From contig NZ_CP038266.1 in assembly GCF_004564355.1 (NCBI RefSeq), forward strand, positions 868,001 to 932,000: DNA of 64,000 nucleotides, in the 5' to 3' direction. The notes beneath the pieces are model-generated. The model saw only the letters and a list, made by a program, of their open reading frames with translations, had not been told where the DNA came from and ran no database searches. Positions within the stretch are counted from its first letter, which is position 1, and the number at the start of each line of letters is the position of its first letter. Origin of the DNA: Microbacterium wangchenii (GTDB lineage: Bacteria; Actinomycetota; Actinomycetes; Actinomycetales; Microbacteriaceae). A program made the translations under genes and the position numbers. Positions 1-8,057 of the stretch are shown here, one piece after another.

Positions 1-852
1 GATCGGATGATCGCCAGCGTGTTCTCGGACGAGGACTTCTCAGGAAAGGTCTCAGGAGACCTGCCTACCTACCATGCCGGGCCGCGTGGACCGATTCGTG
101 CCGTCGCCATCCGTCGGGAGGGGGTCGTCGAGGCATACCTGTTCCACGGCGTGGACGGCGACGAGAAGGATGCAGCCGGTCTGATCTCCCGTCGCGAGGG
201 CGACTTCCAACCACAGGGATCCGGTTATTGGATCGAGGAGCTGCGTCGACGCCACGACGACGGAGTGCCCGCTGCCGAAGCCGTTGCTTCCCTCGCGGGG
301 ACCGCCGGCCCTGCATACGCTGGAGCAGCCGACACGTCCTTCGAGAGCTTCGAGAGCAAGGCCTCCGCACGGGAAGCGCTCGAACCGCGCAGGGATGATG
401 CGCCTCGGCGGAACGAACCCGAAGCGAAACGGCCCGAGCGGACCGAGATCGACGCGGCTCTGCGAGCGGGGGGTGCATTGGCGCCCCGCATCGCAGAGAG
501 CGTGCGCGCCCTGGATTCGGCTCTTCAGGTTCGTCCCACACCGGAGCCGGTGGTCGTGACGCTTGTCCGTTCTCGGGACTCGCTGCCCACCGACCTCACG
601 ATGGGAACGCGCATCCACGAACCGGCGTATCTCCTTTCGCTGCTCGCCGGCCAAGACGTCCTTCCTCCCGAGGCGGAGGTGGTCGTGAAACTCCACGTAC
701 CGGCCGGCGTGCCGGCCCTCTATCAGGATGCGTCGCTCCCGGGAGAGCCGGGTACGCTGCTGCTGGCGCGCGGGTTGGACTGGGAGGTCTTGCGGGTGAT
801 CGACATGCCGGGTCAGATCGTCGTGACCGGCCGGGTGTCGCCGCCTCAGTGA
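1..852 (+). CDS. ADP-ribosyltransferase-like C-terminal domain protein, possibly cut at the left edge
   Basis: The reading frame is open from base 1. The first ATG is at base 7 with no visible ribosome site, so the true start may lie upstream. From that ATG 281 residues are visible. The N-terminal half is acidic and low in complexity (residues 90-150). The last 90 residues have the layout of an ADP-ribosyltransferase exoenzyme fold: an Arg strand (LVRSRDSL), a hydrophobic strand ending VPAGVPALY, then GTLLLARG followed by a strand. The usual ExE glutamate in front of the LLxRG strand is not evident; GEPGT stands there. Two small genes follow on the same strand, the first resembling an immunity protein, which suggests a toxin C-terminus. 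The ART assignment is inferred from pattern only. Confidence 0.45.
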   Translation, partial: DRMIASVFSDEDFSGKVSGDLPTYHAGPRGPIRAVAIRREGVVEAYLFHGVDGDEKDAAGLISRREGDFQPQGSGYWIEELRRRHDDGVPAAEAVASLAGTAGPAYAGAADTSFESFESKASAREALEPRRDDAPRRNEPEAKRPERTEIDAALRAGGALAPRIAESVRALDSALQVRPTPEPVVVTLVRSRDSLPTDLTMGTRIHEPAYLLSLLAGQDVLPPEAEVVVKLHVPAGVPALYQDASLPGEPGTLLLARGLDWEVLRVIDMPGQIVVTGRVSPPQ

Positions 853-899
853 GGTAGATTGCCGCCCGGCCAGGCAGTGCAACGGGGAGACACGCAGAC

Positions 900-1469
900 A
901 TGGCCGAGCACGAAGAGCGTAACGGCCAGACGGCCGATTCATGCGCCCAGCTCGCGCGGTGGTTGACGGACGAAGGTCTCGAACTGCTGCCGTCCAAAGA
1001 CGCGCATCTCCTCCTGGACGATGGCGAATCGCGTGTGCGCATCGATCGGACAGGCGACGGATGGGTGCTGAGCAGGAGCCTGCGCGACGCGAAGCCGCTC
1101 AGGGAGGTGTCTTCACGCCGGTGGCAGGACGTTGAGCGCTACGTGGTGATGCTTTACCTGGGATCCGCGCGCGAATCGCGCGGGCTGAGTCGGCTGGCGC
1201 CACTGGTGGAGTTGGACGCAGAGGGCACTGCGGTGGTCAGGGAAGGGTGGAATCTACGGAGCGGCGACGAGGGCGGCGTTCTCCTCACGGGGCCTGACGG
1301 CGCACAGATATGGTTCTCCAGCGACATCGCGGCCGCGGCGTTCTCCCGCTATGCGGTGTACTCGGCCGACGAGCTTCGGGCACAGGGCTCCATCGCGGAC
1401 GCCCCGCTGGCGCGTCGGCGCGAGCTCCGTTCCTCCACGCCTGGTCGTGACGAGGCCGAGGCGACATGA
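900..1469 (+). CDS. Imm61-like putative immunity protein
   Basis: Predicted cytoplasmic protein of 189 residues with no signal peptide or membrane segment. It starts at ATG 900 after a GGGGAG stretch, 47 bases behind the ART-like gene. The order of features recalls Imm61-type immunity proteins of actinobacteria: an N-terminal LARWL helix, a strand-rich part with RIDRTGDGW, then DVERYVVMLYLG, and a C-terminal strand region with LLTGPDG. In polymorphic toxin loci such proteins neutralise the toxin encoded just upstream, which fits this position. The family call rests on pattern memory, and the protein could instead be an unrelated actinobacterial hypothetical. Confidence 0.4.
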   Translation: MAEHEERNGQTADSCAQLARWLTDEGLELLPSKDAHLLLDDGESRVRIDRTGDGWVLSRSLRDAKPLREVSSRRWQDVERYVVMLYLGSARESRGLSRLAPLVELDAEGTAVVREGWNLRSGDEGGVLLTGPDGAQIWFSSDIAAAAFSRYAVYSADELRAQGSIADAPLARRRELRSSTPGRDEAEAT

Positions 1470-1542
1470 TCCCACCGGAGTACTCACCTCTCCGAGTTCG
1501 ATGCTCTGCGGTGGACGGGGCCGTGGATCGAGAGGAACGCGA

Positions 1543-1824
1543 GTGGCTGACGACACCCTGAGTGCAGCGGTTCTGACGTATGTCGGATACGACCGGGCCG
1601 CCGCGGTCCCTGGACGTTTCCCCTCCCGCATCGACGACCCGAAGCTACGGCAACACGTTCTGGACATCATCGCCGAAGCAGACGCAGACGCCGATCCGCG
1701 GACCGCGGAGAAGCTCTCGGCGTGGGGCGACGCGCTGGTGGCGGGTGTCCACGATCGACACCCGGAGTTGTCCGAGGAAGCTCTCGCAGCAGTGAAGGGG
1801 CTCCTGACCTTCGAGTACCGCTGA
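1543..1824 (+). CDS. Small hypothetical protein (93 aa)
   Basis: I do not recognise this protein. The chosen start is GTG 1543, preceded by AGAGG at 1531-1535. A longer in-frame version from 1351 would overlap the previous gene by over 100 bases and is less likely. The protein is largely helical and acidic (repeated Ala-Asp in residues 45-55) and ends LLTFEYR. It sits 73 bases behind the immunity-like gene on the same strand, so it is probably co-transcribed and may be a second immunity or accessory protein. Confidence 0.55.
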   Translation: MADDTLSAAVLTYVGYDRAAAVPGRFPSRIDDPKLRQHVLDIIAEADADADPRTAEKLSAWGDALVAGVHDRHPELSEEALAAVKGLLTFEYR

Positions 1825-1899
1825 GCCGCGCCCGCGTCGGCTCGACGCGTCCGCGCCCAGGTTCGGGTGCGGTGTGCCGTCCCGGAGCATCGTCGGCTG

Positions 1900-1981
1900 C
1901 CCGAACTCCTCAAAACTCCGCCGAAACAGCCCGGTTCCGGCCGGGAGCGGCCGCCTCCGGCTCATCGTTGAGGAGTTCGGG
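1900..1981. repeat. 82-bp palindromic element, family A copy 1
   Basis: Perfect 14-bp inverted arms: CCCGAACTCCTCAA at 1900-1913 and its complement at 1968-1981. The interior contains a second GC-rich self-complementary part (GGTTCCGGCC). Copy 2 lies 215 bp downstream, and two more copies with the same outer arms are at 58981 and 59150. The size and structure are those of REP/MITE-like elements. No transposase is nearby. Confidence 0.85.
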
Positions 1982-2114
1982 AAGCGGGAGTAGCCAGCAG
2001 CTGAGATGCGCCGTTCGCAGCTCCTATCCCGTCTCCGCACGTCGGGTTGCAGGTCCCTACCCGGGTCCAGGTCCACGCCAGGGTCGAGGCTCGGGGTCAG
2101 GGCCTCGCCGGCTG

Positions 2115-2196
2115 CCCGAACTCCTCAAGACTGCGCTGAAACAGCCCGGTTCCGGCAGGAAGCGGCCGCCTCCGGCTCATCGTTGAGGAGTTCGGG
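2115..2196. repeat. 82-bp palindromic element, family A copy 2
   Basis: Same length and same perfect 14-bp arms (2115-2128 and 2183-2196) as copy 1, with only a few interior differences. The two copies are in the same orientation. Confidence 0.85.
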
Positions 2197-2316
2197 AAGC
2201 GGAGGACCCGGGGAGCGGCGGGACCCGGGAAGCGGGGAACCCGGGAAGCGGCAGTGCGGGGGAGCGGCGGTGCAGGAAAGCGGCTCCCATCCTGATGCAC
2301 GGTCCGCGGCGGGCGG

Positions 2317-3750
2317 TCAGTGCGACGCGCTGTCGCGGCCGTACGTCTCAAGGAACCGCAGCCACACCTCGCTGACCGTCGGGTACGACGGAACGGCGTG
2401 CCATAGCCGGTGCAGCGGGACCTCGCCGACGATCGCGATCGTCGCGGAGTGCAGCAGCTCCGCGACGCTCGGACCCACGAAGGTCACCCCGACGAGAACC
2501 CCCCGGTCCTCGTCCACGACGGCGCGGGCCTGGCCACGGTAGTCGTCCGACCACTCGCTCGCGCCCGCGACCCACGACAGGTCGTAGTCGATCACGCGCG
2601 TGCGGATGCCGGCCTTCTCGGCCCTCGCCGCGGTCAGACCCACCGAGGCGACCTCGGGATCGGTGAAGGTCACCTGCGGCACGGCCGCATGGTCCGCGGT
2701 GGCCACGTGCGCCCCCCACGGCGCATCCTGCACGGGTGCGCCGTTCGCGCGCGCGGCAATGACGTCGCCCGCCGCGCGGGCCTGGTACTTGCCCTGATGC
2801 GTCAGGAGCGCGCGGTGGTTCACGTCGCCGGCGGCGTACAGCCAGTCGGTACCGCGGACGAGGAGGGTGTCGTCGACGTCGAGCCACGAGCCCGGCTCCA
2901 GGCCCACCGTCTCCAGCCCCAGGTCGCCCGTGCGCGGCACGCGGCCGGTGGCGACGAGCACCTCCTCCACCTCGAGCGTCGTGCCGTCTGACAGCTCCAG
3001 CCGTGCGGGGCTCTCGCCGTCGCGCCGTGCCGAGGAGATCGTGACGCCCGTGCGCACGTCCGCGCCGAGATCCCGCAGGGATGCCGCGACCAGCTCACCC
3101 GCGAACGGCTCCTCGTTCGTCAGCAGGCCCGATCGCGCGAGCACCGTCACACGCGTGCCGAAGCTCGCGTAGGCCGTCGCCATCTCCGTCGCGACGACGC
3201 CGCCGCCGAGGATCGCGAGCGACTCGGGCGCGGTCTGCGCGGCGGTCGCCTCGCGGCTGGTCCAGGGCTGGATGGCGCGGAGCCCGGGGATGTCGGGCAG
3301 GAGCGCGGCCGAGCCCGTGCACACTACGACGGCGTGACGGGCCACGAGGTCGGTGACCGCGCCGTCGTCGGCCGTGACGCGCACGCGTTTCTCACCCGCG
3401 AGCGCGCCATGGCCGCGCACGAGGTCGATGCCGGCCTTGTCGACCCAGGTCACCTGGGAGTCGTCGTTCCAGTCGTGCACCATGCGGTCGCGCCGGGCGA
3501 GCACCGCGGCGACGTCGAGGGTGCCGGTGATGGCCTGCTTCGCTCCATCCACCGCCTGGGCCGCCCGCAGGGCCGCGCCGCTGCGCAGCAGCGCCTTGGA
3601 GGGCATGCACGCCCAGTACGAGCATTCGCCGCCGACGAGCTCGGCCTCGACGAGCACGGCCGACAGCCCGCCCTGCACGGCACGGTCGGCGACGTTCTCG
3701 CCCACCGGTCCTGCCCCGACCACGATGACGTCGTACTCGCGCGCACTCAT
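2317..3750 (-). CDS. FAD-dependent pyridine nucleotide-disulfide oxidoreductase (class I)
   Basis: 477 residues from ATG 3750. An upstream in-frame extension to 3822 lacks family features. The N-terminus has the dinucleotide-binding motif VVGAGPVGENVA, then GGECSYWACMPSKALL with a redox-active CX4C pair (Cys43 and Cys48). A second Rossmann motif, ILGGGVVATEMA, binds NAD(P)H. The C-terminal dimerisation domain ends with HAVPSYPTVSE, which carries the His/Glu pair that works with the disulfide in the partner subunit. Relatives include lipoamide dehydrogenase, mycothione reductase and mercuric reductase. No partner subunit or metal-binding domain is nearby, so the substrate is unknown. It is divergent from the LacI gene. 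Confidence 0.85.
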   Translation of the reverse strand: MSAREYDVIVVGAGPVGENVADRAVQGGLSAVLVEAELVGGECSYWACMPSKALLRSGAALRAAQAVDGAKQAITGTLDVAAVLARRDRMVHDWNDDSQVTWVDKAGIDLVRGHGALAGEKRVRVTADDGAVTDLVARHAVVVCTGSAALLPDIPGLRAIQPWTSREATAAQTAPESLAILGGGVVATEMATAYASFGTRVTVLARSGLLTNEEPFAGELVAASLRDLGADVRTGVTISSARRDGESPARLELSDGTTLEVEEVLVATGRVPRTGDLGLETVGLEPGSWLDVDDTLLVRGTDWLYAAGDVNHRALLTHQGKYQARAAGDVIAARANGAPVQDAPWGAHVATADHAAVPQVTFTDPEVASVGLTAARAEKAGIRTRVIDYDLSWVAGASEWSDDYRGQARAVVDEDRGVLVGVTFVGPSVAELLHSATIAIVGEVPLHRLWHAVPSYPTVSEVWLRFLETYGRDSASH

Positions 3751-3839
3751 GCCCGACACGCTACTCGCGCCACGGCGGCGGGGGTCCCTACCCGTGGAAT
3801 CCGCGATCCCGGGGTTTGTCAAGGCCTGTCGGCGCGTCT

Positions 3840-3853
3840 CTGAACCGGTTTAG
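3840..3853. promoter_or_regulatory. Probable LacI-family operator
   Basis: CTGAACCGGTTTAG is a 14-bp palindrome with one mismatched pair, centred on CG as is usual for LacI-family sites. It lies 58 bp upstream of the LacI gene in the divergent intergenic region, so self-regulation of the importer operon is likely (inference). Confidence 0.65.
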
Positions 3854-3910
3854 ATCAACTGCGTCGAGGGTCCGTCGCGCGGATCCGGGCCCGGTCACGA
3901 AGGAGTGCGG

Positions 3911-4966
3911 ATGGGACACGGCCAGCGAGCCACGATCGCCGACGTCGCCCGGCGGGCGGGCGTGAGCAAAGGCCTGGTGTCCTTCGCGCTGAACAACCGC
4001 CCGGGTGTCGCACCCGAAACGCGCACGCGCATCCTCGCCGCCGCCGGCGAACTGGGCTGGTCTCCGAGCGTGCGCGGCCGCTCGCTCAGCGTCGGGCGGG
4101 CGTTCGCGTGCGGACTGGTGATCGGCCGCAGCCCCGACGTCATCGCCGCCGACCCCTTCTTCCCTGCCTTCATCGCCGGATTGGAAGACGCCTTCTCCGT
4201 CTCCGGTCAGGCGCTCGTCCTGGCCGTCGCCACACCCGGCCGCCACGAGGCCGAGACCTACCGGGGGCTCGCCGCCGATCGGCGCGTGGACGGGGTCATC
4301 CTCACCGACCTGCGCGTGGCGGATCCGCGCATCTCCCTAGTCGAGGGGCTCGGCCTGTCGGCCGTGACCCTCGGCCGGCCCGACGGAGCGAGCCCGTTCT
4401 CCTCGGTGTGCGTCGACGACGGTGTAGGCATCCGCCTGGCCGTGGAGCACCTCGCCGCGCTCGGCCATCGCGACATCGCGCACGTCGCCGGTCCCGCCGA
4501 ACTCCTCCATGCCGCCCGGCGGCGCGCAGCCTTCGACGTCGCCGCCACCCGGCTCGGACTGCGTGCCTCCGTCGTGGAGACCGACTTCAGCGCCGCAGAC
4601 GGCGCCAGGGCGACGGCGCACGTGCTCGACCGCCCGGAGCGACCCACGGCGGTCGTGTACTCCAACGACAGCATGGCCCTCGCCGGCATGGGCGTCGCCC
4701 AGCAGCGCGGGCTCTCGGTGCCGCGCGACCTGTCGATCACCGGCTTCGACGACACCGAGATGGGCCGGCACGTCCATCCCTCGCTCACGAGCGTGGCGAC
4801 GGATGTGCGCGGCTGGGGCGCGATCGTCGCGCGCACGCTGCTCGTGGCGGTCGCCGGCGGCGCGGCCGAGCACCTCACGCTTCCCGACCCGCGCCTGGTC
4901 ACCCGGGCCTCGACCTGCTCACCCTCGGACACCGCGACCTCGGCCGCACCTTTGGAAGGAGATTGA
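3911..4966 (+). CDS. LacI-family transcriptional regulator
   Basis: 351 residues from ATG 3911, with AGGAG five bases upstream. The N-terminal helix-turn-helix (residues 7-30, TIADVARRAGVSKGLVSFAL) is typical of LacI and is followed by the hinge helix. A periplasmic-binding-protein-like effector domain with the usual SVCVDDGVG, GHRDIAHVAG and SITGFDDTEMG segments completes it. It sits directly in front of a sugar importer operon (one base between its stop and the next ATG), so it most likely senses the imported sugar or its phosphate and represses the operon. Confidence 0.92.
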   Translation: MGHGQRATIADVARRAGVSKGLVSFALNNRPGVAPETRTRILAAAGELGWSPSVRGRSLSVGRAFACGLVIGRSPDVIAADPFFPAFIAGLEDAFSVSGQALVLAVATPGRHEAETYRGLAADRRVDGVILTDLRVADPRISLVEGLGLSAVTLGRPDGASPFSSVCVDDGVGIRLAVEHLAALGHRDIAHVAGPAELLHAARRRAAFDVAATRLGLRASVVETDFSAADGARATAHVLDRPERPTAVVYSNDSMALAGMGVAQQRGLSVPRDLSITGFDDTEMGRHVHPSLTSVATDVRGWGAIVARTLLVAVAGGAAEHLTLPDPRLVTRASTCSPSDTATSAAPLEGD

Positions 4967-4967
4967 C

Positions 4968-6251
4968 ATGCGACGACGCATCCTGATCACCGCCGCGACG
5001 GCAACCGGCATCCTCGCTCTCACCGCCTGCGGCGGGGGCGGCGGTGGCGGGGGCGGCACGGAGGGCCGCGGCGAGATCACCATCTGGTACTCCAACAATG
5101 AGTCGGAGATCGCGTGGGGCGAGCAGATGGTGGAGGCCTGGAACAGCGAGAACCCCGACGAGCAGATCCGCGCGCAGGAGATCCCGGCCGGCTCCTCCAG
5201 CGAAGAGGTGATCGGCGCGGCGATCACGGCCGGAAACGCGCCGTGCCTGATCTTCAACACCTCGCCCGCCGCCGTGCCCGGCTTCCAGCGTCAGGGGGGC
5301 CTGGTGAACCTGTCGGAGTTCGAAGACGGTGACGACTACATCACCGAGCGCAGCGGTGAGGTCGCCGAGCAGTACCGCTCGGAGGACGGCGACTTCTACC
5401 AGATGCCGTGGAAATCCAACCCCGTCGTGATCTTCTACAACAAGGCGTTGTTCGAACAGGCGGGCCTCGATCCGGAGAATCCCGCCCTGTCCACCTACGA
5501 CGAGTTCCTGCAGACGGCGCGCACTCTCAAGGAGTCCGGCGTCGCGGACTTCGCGATCAACCCCGCTCCCACGAGCGAGTTCTTCCAGTCGTGGTTCGAC
5601 TTCTACCCGCTGTATGCCGCGCAGACCGGCGGCACGCAGCTCGTCGAGGAGGGCGAGGCGACCTTCGACGACGAGAACGGCACCGCCGTCGCGGAGTTCT
5701 GGCGCACCCTGTACGCCGAGCAGCTCGCCGGCAACGAGCAGTACCAGGGCGACGCGTTCGCCGACGGGTACGCCGCGATGGCGATCGTCGGGCCGTGGGC
5801 GATCAACGTGTACGGGGAGGATGTGGACTGGGGCGCCGTTCCCGTACCCACCCAGGACGGCACCGACCCCGCAGAGACGTGGACCTTCAGCGACGCGAAG
5901 AACGTGGGCATGTTCACCGCGTGCGAGAACCAGGCCACGGCGTGGGACGTGCTGAAGTTCGCCACCAGTGAGGAGCAGGACGGCATCTGGCTGGAGGAGA
6001 CCGGGCAGATGCCGCTGCGCCAGGACCTCAGCGAGACCTACGCCGACTTCTTCGAGGCCAACCCCGCCTACGCGCTGTTCGGCGACCAGGCCGCCCGCAC
6101 GGTGGAGGTGCCCAACGTGCCCAACTCCGTGGAGATCTGGCAGGCGTTCCGCGACGGGTACTCACGCGCGGTGATCTTCGGCGAGGACGACGTGCAGACC
6201 TTCCTCACCGATAGCGCCGAGCAGATCAACGAGCTGGCGGCGGGTAACTGA
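4968..6251 (+). CDS. Sugar ABC transporter substrate-binding lipoprotein
   Basis: 427 residues. A lipoprotein signal peptide ends in LTAC with Cys21 as the lipid anchor, followed by an unusual run of nine glycines as a tether. The rest is a family-1 extracellular solute-binding protein (EITIWYSNN start; IFYNKALFEQAGLDP; YAAMAIVGPWA). GGAAGGAG lies just before the ATG. It captures an oligosaccharide outside the membrane for the two permeases that follow. No ATPase gene is present, so a shared MsiK-type ATPase elsewhere is likely, as in other actinobacterial sugar importers. Confidence 0.92.
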   Translation: MRRRILITAATATGILALTACGGGGGGGGGTEGRGEITIWYSNNESEIAWGEQMVEAWNSENPDEQIRAQEIPAGSSSEEVIGAAITAGNAPCLIFNTSPAAVPGFQRQGGLVNLSEFEDGDDYITERSGEVAEQYRSEDGDFYQMPWKSNPVVIFYNKALFEQAGLDPENPALSTYDEFLQTARTLKESGVADFAINPAPTSEFFQSWFDFYPLYAAQTGGTQLVEEGEATFDDENGTAVAEFWRTLYAEQLAGNEQYQGDAFADGYAAMAIVGPWAINVYGEDVDWGAVPVPTQDGTDPAETWTFSDAKNVGMFTACENQATAWDVLKFATSEEQDGIWLEETGQMPLRQDLSETYADFFEANPAYALFGDQAARTVEVPNVPNSVEIWQAFRDGYSRAVIFGEDDVQTFLTDSAEQINELAAGN

Positions 6252-6252
6252 C

Positions 6253-7221
6253 ATGACCGAGGTCGTGCCGGGGCGGCCGGTGGCCCCGGCCGCCGCGGCC
6301 CCGGCGGTTCCCGCGGGCGAGGGCCGACAGCGCCGTGGCCGGCGCGGACTGCTGGGGGAGAACCCGCTGGGGATCCTCTTCTCCGCCCCCTACATCGTGT
6401 TCGTGGCGGTGGTCTTCGCGTACCCGATCGTCTTCGCGGTGTGGATGTCATTCCAGGACTACTTCTTCGCCGCGCCCGGCGCGGTGGTGGATCGTCCGTT
6501 CGTCGGGTTCGCGAACTACGTCACGGCGGTGACCGACCCCGCGGTGTGGCGGTCGTTCCTCAACGTGGGGATCTTCCTTCTCATCAACGTGCCCCTCACG
6601 GTGATGCTGTCGCTTCTGCTCGCGACGGCGCTGGACCGCGTGGTCAAGGCGCGCACGTTCTTCCGCGTCAGTTACTACGTGCCGTACGTCAGCGCATCGG
6701 TGGCCGTCGTGGCGGTGTGGCTGTTCCTCTTCTCCAACAACGGACTGGTCAACAACGTCCTCGGGCCGCTCGCGCCCGATCCGTCGTGGCTGGTGAACTC
6801 CGCCCTGGCGATGCCGACGATCGCACTCTTCGTCACGTGGAAGGGGCTGGGCTTCTACATCCTGCTGTACCTCGCGGCACTGCAGAACGTGTCCAAGGAG
6901 CTGTACGAGTCGGTCTCGGTCGACGGCGGCGGCCGCATCCGGCAGTTCTTCTCCGTGACCGTGCCGGGGGTGCGCCCGGCGACGCTGCTGGTGGTGCTGC
7001 TGGCCACCATCACGGGCGCCAACCTCTTCACCGAGCCGTATCTGCTCACCGGCGGGGGCGGCCCGAACGGGGCGTCCACCTCGCCCGTCCTGCTGATCTA
7101 TCAGAAGGGCATCGAGCAGCAGAACCCGGATGTCGCCGCCGCCATCGGCGTGATCCTCATCTTCTTCGTGCTGATCATCGCCGCCGTCCAGCGGCGCTTC
7201 GTGGGAGGGGAGGAGCGATGA
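6253..7221 (+). CDS. Sugar ABC transporter permease (MalF type)
   Basis: 322 residues with six or so membrane segments, the first at about residues 44-66 after a charged, Pro/Ala-rich cytoplasmic tail. The EAA-like loop that contacts the ATPase is seen as ELYESVSVDGGGRIRQFF. It starts one base after the binding-protein stop and overlaps the next permease by four bases, so the three form one importer. Confidence 0.92.
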   Translation: MTEVVPGRPVAPAAAAPAVPAGEGRQRRGRRGLLGENPLGILFSAPYIVFVAVVFAYPIVFAVWMSFQDYFFAAPGAVVDRPFVGFANYVTAVTDPAVWRSFLNVGIFLLINVPLTVMLSLLLATALDRVVKARTFFRVSYYVPYVSASVAVVAVWLFLFSNNGLVNNVLGPLAPDPSWLVNSALAMPTIALFVTWKGLGFYILLYLAALQNVSKELYESVSVDGGGRIRQFFSVTVPGVRPATLLVVLLATITGANLFTEPYLLTGGGGPNGASTSPVLLIYQKGIEQQNPDVAAAIGVILIFFVLIIAAVQRRFVGGEER

Positions 7222-8057
7222 GACGCGCACTGGGTGGCAAGGTCGCGATGTACGTCGTGCTGTCGCTGGGCGCCGTGGCCTTCCTCTTCCCCTTCTACTA
7301 CATGGTCATCGGGTCGCTGCAGACGGATGTCGACCCCACGCCCGCCGGGGCCTTCCCCAACCCGGCGAACCTCACGCTGGAGAACTACGTCGCCATCAAC
7401 GCGCGGATCAACCTGCTTCGTGGTCTGGTGAACTCCGGGATCTTCGCCGGCGGCGTCATCCTCGGCACGGTCGTGTTCGGCGTGCTCGCCGGGTACGCCC
7501 TCGCCGTGCTGCAGTGGCGCGGCCGCGGCGCGGTGTTCTCGCTCGCGCTACTGGTGCAGGTGATCCCGTTCCAGCTGCTCATGATCCCGCTGTACGTCAT
7601 GATCGCGCGCGACTACGGTCTGTCCGACAGCTACCTCGGGATGATCCTGCCGTTCTTCATCAGCTCCACCGCGGTCGTGATCTTCCGGCAGTACTTCATG
7701 CAGCTGCCCCGAGAGCTCTTCGACGCGGCGCGCATCGACGGGGCGGGGGAATTCCGGCTGCTGTGGAACGTGGCGCTGCCGCTCGTGCGACCGGCGCTGC
7801 TCACGGTCGTGCTGCTGACCTTCATCGGGCCGTGGAACGAGTTCCTGTGGCCGTTCCTCATCACGAAGGAGGCGTCGATGCAGCCGCTGGCGGTGTCGCT
7901 GGCGAACTTCATCTCCAACATCGCCGCCTCCACGTCCAATCCGTTCGGCGCGATGATGGCCGGTGCTGTCGTGCTGGCGGCCCCCGCCGTCGCCCTGTTC
8001 CTGGTGTTCCAGCGGTACTTCACCTCGAACGACCTCGGATCGGGGGTGAAGGGATGA
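7218..8057 (+). CDS. Sugar ABC transporter permease (MalG type)
   Basis: 279 residues starting at ATG 7218 within an ATGA overlap with the previous permease. It is an inner-membrane protein with about six helices and the MalG-type EAA loop ELFDAARIDGAGEFRLLW. Its C-terminus YFTSNDLGSGVKG is typical of MalG homologues. It forms the transmembrane pore with the upstream permease. Confidence 0.92.
   Translation: MRRALGGKVAMYVVLSLGAVAFLFPFYYMVIGSLQTDVDPTPAGAFPNPANLTLENYVAINARINLLRGLVNSGIFAGGVILGTVVFGVLAGYALAVLQWRGRGAVFSLALLVQVIPFQLLMIPLYVMIARDYGLSDSYLGMILPFFISSTAVVIFRQYFMQLPRELFDAARIDGAGEFRLLWNVALPLVRPALLTVVLLTFIGPWNEFLWPFLITKEASMQPLAVSLANFISNIAASTSNPFGAMMAGAVVLAAPAVALFLVFQRYFTSNDLGSGVKG

Larger units (their letters stand above)
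1825..2316. other. Gene-poor stretch with palindromic repeats
   Basis: No convincing gene is seen in these 492 bases. They hold two near-identical 82-bp palindromes (listed separately, 215 bp apart) and, at about 2201-2290, an irregular run of short units around CCCGGGAAGCGG. The stretch lies between convergent genes, so the palindromes could also end transcription from both sides. Confidence 0.7.
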
